Positions 60,499 through 64,000 of a stretch of DNA of 64,000 nucleotides are shown here, piece after piece. Where the stretch lies: the NCBI RefSeq assembly GCF_008704855.1, contig NZ_CP023691.1:6262001-6326000 (forward strand). Direction: 5' to 3'. Source of the DNA: Streptomyces platensis. GTDB taxonomy: Bacteria > Actinomycetota > Actinomycetes > Streptomycetales > Streptomycetaceae. The translations under genes were made by a program, and so were the position numbers. The stretch's first letter is position 1, and each line of letters starts with the position of its first letter. Below the pieces are notes generated by a model, which did not search any database, was not told where the DNA came from, and saw only the letters and a program-made list of their open reading frames with translations.

Positions 60499-62145
60499 AT
60501 GCCGCACACCCTGGCTTCCCTGGTCAATCACACCGCGCTCAAGCTGACCGTGCTCGCGGGCGAGGAGCGGCTGGAGGCACCGGTGCGCTGGGCGCACGCC
60601 AGCGAGCTGATCGATCCGGTGCCCTACATGGAGGGCGGCGAGCTGCTGCTGATCACCGCGCTCAAGCTGGACGCGGAGGACGCGGAGGCGACCCGGAGGT
60701 ATGTGCGGCGGATCGCGGAGGCCGGGGTCGTCGGGCTGGGGTTCGCGGTCGGGGTGAATTACGAGGGGGTGCCGCAGGCGCTGGTGGACGCGGCCAGGGA
60801 GCAGGGGCTGCCGCTGCTCGGGGTGCCGCGCAGGACGCCGTTCATCGCGATCAGCAAGGCGGTGTCGGCGGCCGTCGCCGCCGACCAGTACCGGGCGGTG
60901 ACGGCGGGGTTCGAGGCGCAGCGGGAGCTGACCCGGGCGGCGCTCAGCGCGGAGGGGCCGGCCGAGCTGCTGGCCCGGCTCGCGGCGCATCTGGACGGCT
61001 GGGCCGCGCTCTACGACGCGTCGGGCGCGGTGGTGGCCGCCGCCCCCGACTGGGCCGCCCGTCGCGCGGCCCGGCTGACCGACGACGTCGGGCGGCTGCG
61101 GGAGCGGCCCGCCCCCGCCAGCTCGGTCGTCAGCGACACCGACGGCGATGACCGGGTCGAGCTCCAGTCGCTGGGCACCGGGCGGCGGGCCCGCGGGGTG
61201 CTCGCGGTGGGGACCGCCGCGCCGCTCGGCACCGCCGAGCGCTATGCCGTGCACTCCGCGGTCGCGCTGCTCACCCTGACCACCGAGCGGTCCCGGGCGC
61301 TTCAGGACGCCGAGCAGCGGCTGGGTGACGCGGTGCTGAAGATGCTGCTCGCGGGGGAGCCGGACCATGCGCGGGCGGTGGCCGGGCGGCTCTACGGCGG
61401 GCTGCTGGACGCGCCGTTCCGGGTGGTGGTCGCCGAACCGGTGGCCGGTGAGGAGCCGTCGTCGGGCGGTGCCGCGGGCGCCGGGGCCGTGGGGGTGCTC
61501 GATGCGCTGGCCGACGCGATGGACTCCGCGGCCGCGCGGACCGGTGAGGCGGTGCTGGCCGTTCCGGACGGCGGCCGGCTGATCGTGCTGGTCACGGACG
61601 GCGGGGCGGCCGCGGACGCCTGTGCCGCGTACGCCGCCGAGGCCGAGGCCCGGGCCGGTGCGCAGCCGCGGGCGCGCGGCCGGGCGGCGCGGGCGGAGGC
61701 GGGCAACAGTGCGTGGCTGGCCGTCGGGCTGTCGGCGCCGACCGGGCCGATAGCCGCCGCGAACGCCTACCGCCAGGCCGAACAGGCGCTCTCGGTGGCA
61801 CGGCGGCGCGGCCGTGCGCTGGTCGAGCACGAGGACGTGGCGGCCGGCTCCGTGCTGCCGCTGCTCGCCGACGATGCGGTCCGCGCCTTCGCGGACGGGC
61901 TGCTGCGGGCGCTGCGTGAGCACGACGCGACCGGCCGCGGCGATCTGGTGGCCTCGCTGCGCGCCTGGCTCGCCCGGCACGGCCAGTGGGACGCGGCCGC
62001 CGCCGACCTGGGGGTGCACCGTCACACGCTGCGCTACCGGATGCGGCGGGTGGAGGAGATCCTGGGGCGCTCGCTGGACGACGCGGATGTGCGGATGGAG
62101 CTGTGGCTGGCGCTCAAGGCCACCTCGGCGCCGCAGGGGGAGTAG
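60499..62145 (+). CDS. PucR family transcriptional regulator
   Basis: The 548 residues comprise a PucR N-terminal sensor domain (ASLVNHTALKLTVLAGEERL; VRWAHASELIDPVPYMEGGE), a GGDEF-like central region, and the C-terminal HTH_30 (AAADLGVHRHTLRYRMRRVE near 500-519). PucR-type regulators control GABA use in Corynebacterium glutamicum (GabR), which fits its place between gabT and an aldehyde dehydrogenase. ATG 60499 after GAAGG; the in-frame upstream extension is rejected. Confidence 0.92.
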   Translation: MPHTLASLVNHTALKLTVLAGEERLEAPVRWAHASELIDPVPYMEGGELLLITALKLDAEDAEATRRYVRRIAEAGVVGLGFAVGVNYEGVPQALVDAAREQGLPLLGVPRRTPFIAISKAVSAAVAADQYRAVTAGFEAQRELTRAALSAEGPAELLARLAAHLDGWAALYDASGAVVAAAPDWAARRAARLTDDVGRLRERPAPASSVVSDTDGDDRVELQSLGTGRRARGVLAVGTAAPLGTAERYAVHSAVALLTLTTERSRALQDAEQRLGDAVLKMLLAGEPDHARAVAGRLYGGLLDAPFRVVVAEPVAGEEPSSGGAAGAGAVGVLDALADAMDSAAARTGEAVLAVPDGGRLIVLVTDGGAAADACAAYAAEAEARAGAQPRARGRAARAEAGNSAWLAVGLSAPTGPIAAANAYRQAEQALSVARRRGRALVEHEDVAAGSVLPLLADDAVRAFADGLLRALREHDATGRGDLVASLRAWLARHGQWDAAAADLGVHRHTLRYRMRRVEEILGRSLDDADVRMELWLALKATSAPQGE

Positions 62146-62538
62146 TGAGGGTGGGGTCGCCCCGGGGAGGGCCGCCCGAGCGAGCTCGCTGCTTCCGCGT
62201 GGTGGCAGTCTTTGGAAGGCGCGGGGAGGCAGCGTCCCCGTAGGCCGGTGGGCCGTGTCCTCGTAGGCCGGCGGCGGGCCGGTGACGAGCGCGTCGGAGG
62301 CGCCTAGAAGCTCCCCCTGAGGACCGGCCGCGGGAGCTCCGGGAGGCCGCGCCGCCACGCGCCCCGGATCGGCCCCGTACGCCCCCTCCACCGCGGAGAG
62401 ACGGGCGCTGTGATTACGCCGCTTCGGACAAACGCCACAACGGCGCCGCACCCCTACCGTGGGTCCAGAGTCAAAACCGCAGAGACGCTCCCTGAGCCAT
62501 GCGCACCACCCACCACTTCTGAAGGGCCGGGTTCCACT
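62146..62538. other. 393-bp gap upstream of the third aldehyde dehydrogenase
   Basis: Contains two copies of CGTAGGCCGG(T/C)GG (around 62239 and 62262) and, nearer the gene, the CGGACAA motif. CTACCGTG at about 62454 may be a -10 element. No gene seen. Confidence 0.5.
62425..62441 (+). promoter_or_regulatory. CGGACAA motif upstream of the third aldehyde dehydrogenase
   Basis: CGGACAAACGCCACAAC, matching the gabT upstream site with one inserted base and few changes. It would overlap the -35 region if TACCGT at about 62455 is the -10. Confidence 0.4.
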
Positions 62539-63999
62539 GTGCCGATCCCCACTGATGCAGCCCCCACCGCCTTTTGGCTCGCCGGCCGCGAGGCCACCGG
62601 CGAGGCCACCTTCGATGTCACCTCCCCCTGGGACGGACGTCTCGTCGGCACGGTGAGCGTCCCCACCGAGGCCCAGGTCGAGGAGGCCGTCGCGGCCTCC
62701 GTCGCCGTCCAGGAGGAGCTCGCCGCGACCCCCGCGCATGTGCGGGCCGCCGCGCTGGACCATGTGCACCGCCGGCTGGTGGAGCGTACGGAGGAGATCG
62801 CCCGGCTGATCTCCGCGGAGAACGGCAAGCCCATGAAGTGGGCGCGTGGCGAGGTCGGCCGCGCCGTCTCCGTGTTCCGTTTCGCCGCCGAGGAGGCCCG
62901 CCGCTTCAACGGTGGCGAGGCGCAGCGGCTGGACACCGACGCCGGTGGCGCCGGCCGGCTGGCGCTGACCCGGCGCTTCCCGCGTGGCACGGTCCTGGGC
63001 ATCGCCCCGTTCAACTTCCCGCTGAACCTCTGCGCCCACAAGATCGCCCCGGCTATCGCGGCCGGCGCGCCGATCATCCTCAAGCCGGCGCCGGCCACCC
63101 CGCTCTCCGGCCTGATCCTCGGCGAGCTGCTGGCCGAGACCGACCTGCCGGCCGGTTCCTGGTCGATCCTCCCGGTGCCCAACGACCGGATGCCGGCGCT
63201 GGTCCAGGACGAGCGGCTGCCGGTGGTCTCCTTCACCGGTTCCGAGAAGGTCGGCTACGCGATCCTCGACTCGGTGCCGCGCAAGCACTGCACCCTGGAG
63301 CTCGGCGGCAACGGCGCGGCCGTCGTCCTGCCGGACTTCTCCTCCGAGGCGGACCTGGACTGGGCGGCGCAGCGCATCGCCACCTTCTCCAACTACCAGG
63401 GCGGACAGTCCTGCATCTCGGTACAGCGGGTCATCGCGGACGCCTCCGTGTACGACCGGCTGGTGCCGAAGATCGTGGCGGCCGTCGAGGCGCAGGTCAC
63501 CGGCGATCCGTCGGACGACGCGACCGAGGTCGGCCCGCTGGTCAACGAGGACGCCGCCCAGCGCGTCGAGAGCTGGGTCGACGAGGCCGTGGAGCGCGGG
63601 GCGAAGCTGCTCGCGGGCGGCAAGCGCGACGGCGCCTCCTACGCGCCGACCGTCCTGGAGGACGTGCCCGCCGACGCCACCCTCGCCTGCGAGGAGGTCT
63701 TCGGCCCGGTCCTCACGCTCAAGAAGGTGGACGGGGAGGCCGCGGCCTTCGCGGCCGTCAACGACTCCAAGTTCGGCCTTCAGGCGGGTGTGTTCACCCA
63801 TGACGTGCAGACCGCCTTCCGCGCCCACCGCGCGCTGGAGGTCGGCGGCGTGATCATCGGCGATGTGCCGTCCTACCGCGCCGACCAGATGCCGTACGGC
63901 GGCGTCAAGCAGTCCGGTGTGGGCCGCGAGGGCGTGCGCTTCGCGATGGACGACTACACCTACGAGCGGGTGCTGGTCCTGACCGGACTCGCCCTGTAA
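62539..63999 (+). CDS. Aldehyde dehydrogenase, probably succinate-semialdehyde type
   Basis: A 486-residue NAD(P)-dependent dehydrogenase: Cys292 in GGQSCISVQR, Glu in LELGGNGAAVV, and IAPFNFPLNLCAHKIAPAIA. The sequence is of a lactaldehyde/aldehyde dehydrogenase group rather than classic GabD, but its place with gabT and PucR makes oxidation of succinate semialdehyde to succinate the best inference. GTG 62539 with GAAGGG upstream; the longer frame from 62410 contains the promoter region. Confidence 0.87.
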   Translation: MPIPTDAAPTAFWLAGREATGEATFDVTSPWDGRLVGTVSVPTEAQVEEAVAASVAVQEELAATPAHVRAAALDHVHRRLVERTEEIARLISAENGKPMKWARGEVGRAVSVFRFAAEEARRFNGGEAQRLDTDAGGAGRLALTRRFPRGTVLGIAPFNFPLNLCAHKIAPAIAAGAPIILKPAPATPLSGLILGELLAETDLPAGSWSILPVPNDRMPALVQDERLPVVSFTGSEKVGYAILDSVPRKHCTLELGGNGAAVVLPDFSSEADLDWAAQRIATFSNYQGGQSCISVQRVIADASVYDRLVPKIVAAVEAQVTGDPSDDATEVGPLVNEDAAQRVESWVDEAVERGAKLLAGGKRDGASYAPTVLEDVPADATLACEEVFGPVLTLKKVDGEAAAFAAVNDSKFGLQAGVFTHDVQTAFRAHRALEVGGVIIGDVPSYRADQMPYGGVKQSGVGREGVRFAMDDYTYERVLVLTGLAL

Positions 64000-64000
64000 C

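Noticed and set aside
60154..63828. 1224-residue open frame on the minus strand
   Set aside because: Low-complexity shadow antisense to pucR and the aldehyde dehydrogenase, both of which have clear domains.

Overview
The window is a chromosomal core segment of a Streptomyces-like actinomycete. The evidence is very high G+C with strong third-position bias, GTG/TTG starts, the sporulation sigma factor gene whiG, four tandem type I signal peptidase genes, the actinobacterial DUF2469 gene, and gene orders typical of streptomycetes (glnD-ffh; rpsP-KH-rimM-trmD-rplS; yraN-comM-dprA; rpsB-tsf-pyrH-frr-cdsA). There are no rRNA or tRNA genes, IS elements, prophage or CRISPR array.

Layout. 1-7.5 kb: the 3' end of glnD, then ffh, a lone methyltransferase, a SprT-like metalloprotein, and the rpsP/KH/rimM/trmD/rplS translation cluster. 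7.5-16 kb: four overlapping lepB paralogues, a NUDIX gene, a DUF2469 gene and the yraN-comM-dprA DNA-processing operon. 16-20 kb: whiG, a TetR regulator, a G-quadruplex-capable heptamer array and an M23 peptidase gene facing a DnaA-box-like cluster in front of rpsB. 20-25 kb: rpsB-tsf-pyrH-frr-cdsA, with strong hairpins in most gaps. 25-31 kb: DUF4239, rlmN, and a TPP riboswitch that heads a three-gene thiamine-type ABC importer. 31-37 kb: accessory genes (EamA-like transporter, LOG protein, TetR with two perfect operators, VC0807-like membrane protein, a truncated flavin monooxygenase, an ABC exporter with a degenerate ATPase).

37-64 kb is mostly a polyamine/GABA catabolic region: a class III aminotransferase with an Lrp regulator, divergent from an aminobutyraldehyde dehydrogenase and an orphan PotD-like lipoprotein; then a second dehydrogenase with a complete PotDABC importer and a PuuB-like flavin oxidase; then gabT, a VirD4/TraD-like membrane ATPase, a PucR regulator and a third aldehyde dehydrogenase. 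Together these could import putrescine or spermidine, oxidise or transaminate it to aminoaldehydes, oxidise those to GABA, and convert GABA through succinate semialdehyde to succinate. A LysR/MFS/thioesterase module and an adenosine-deaminase/NADAR pair separate the two polyamine blocks, and the LysR gene runs antisense into the orphan potD-like gene.

Most interesting: the conserved-looking coupling-type ATPase in the GABA locus, a CGGACAA-type motif shared by gabT and the third dehydrogenase, the DnaA-box cluster before rpsB, the 13-copy heptamer array, and the twin TetR operators.
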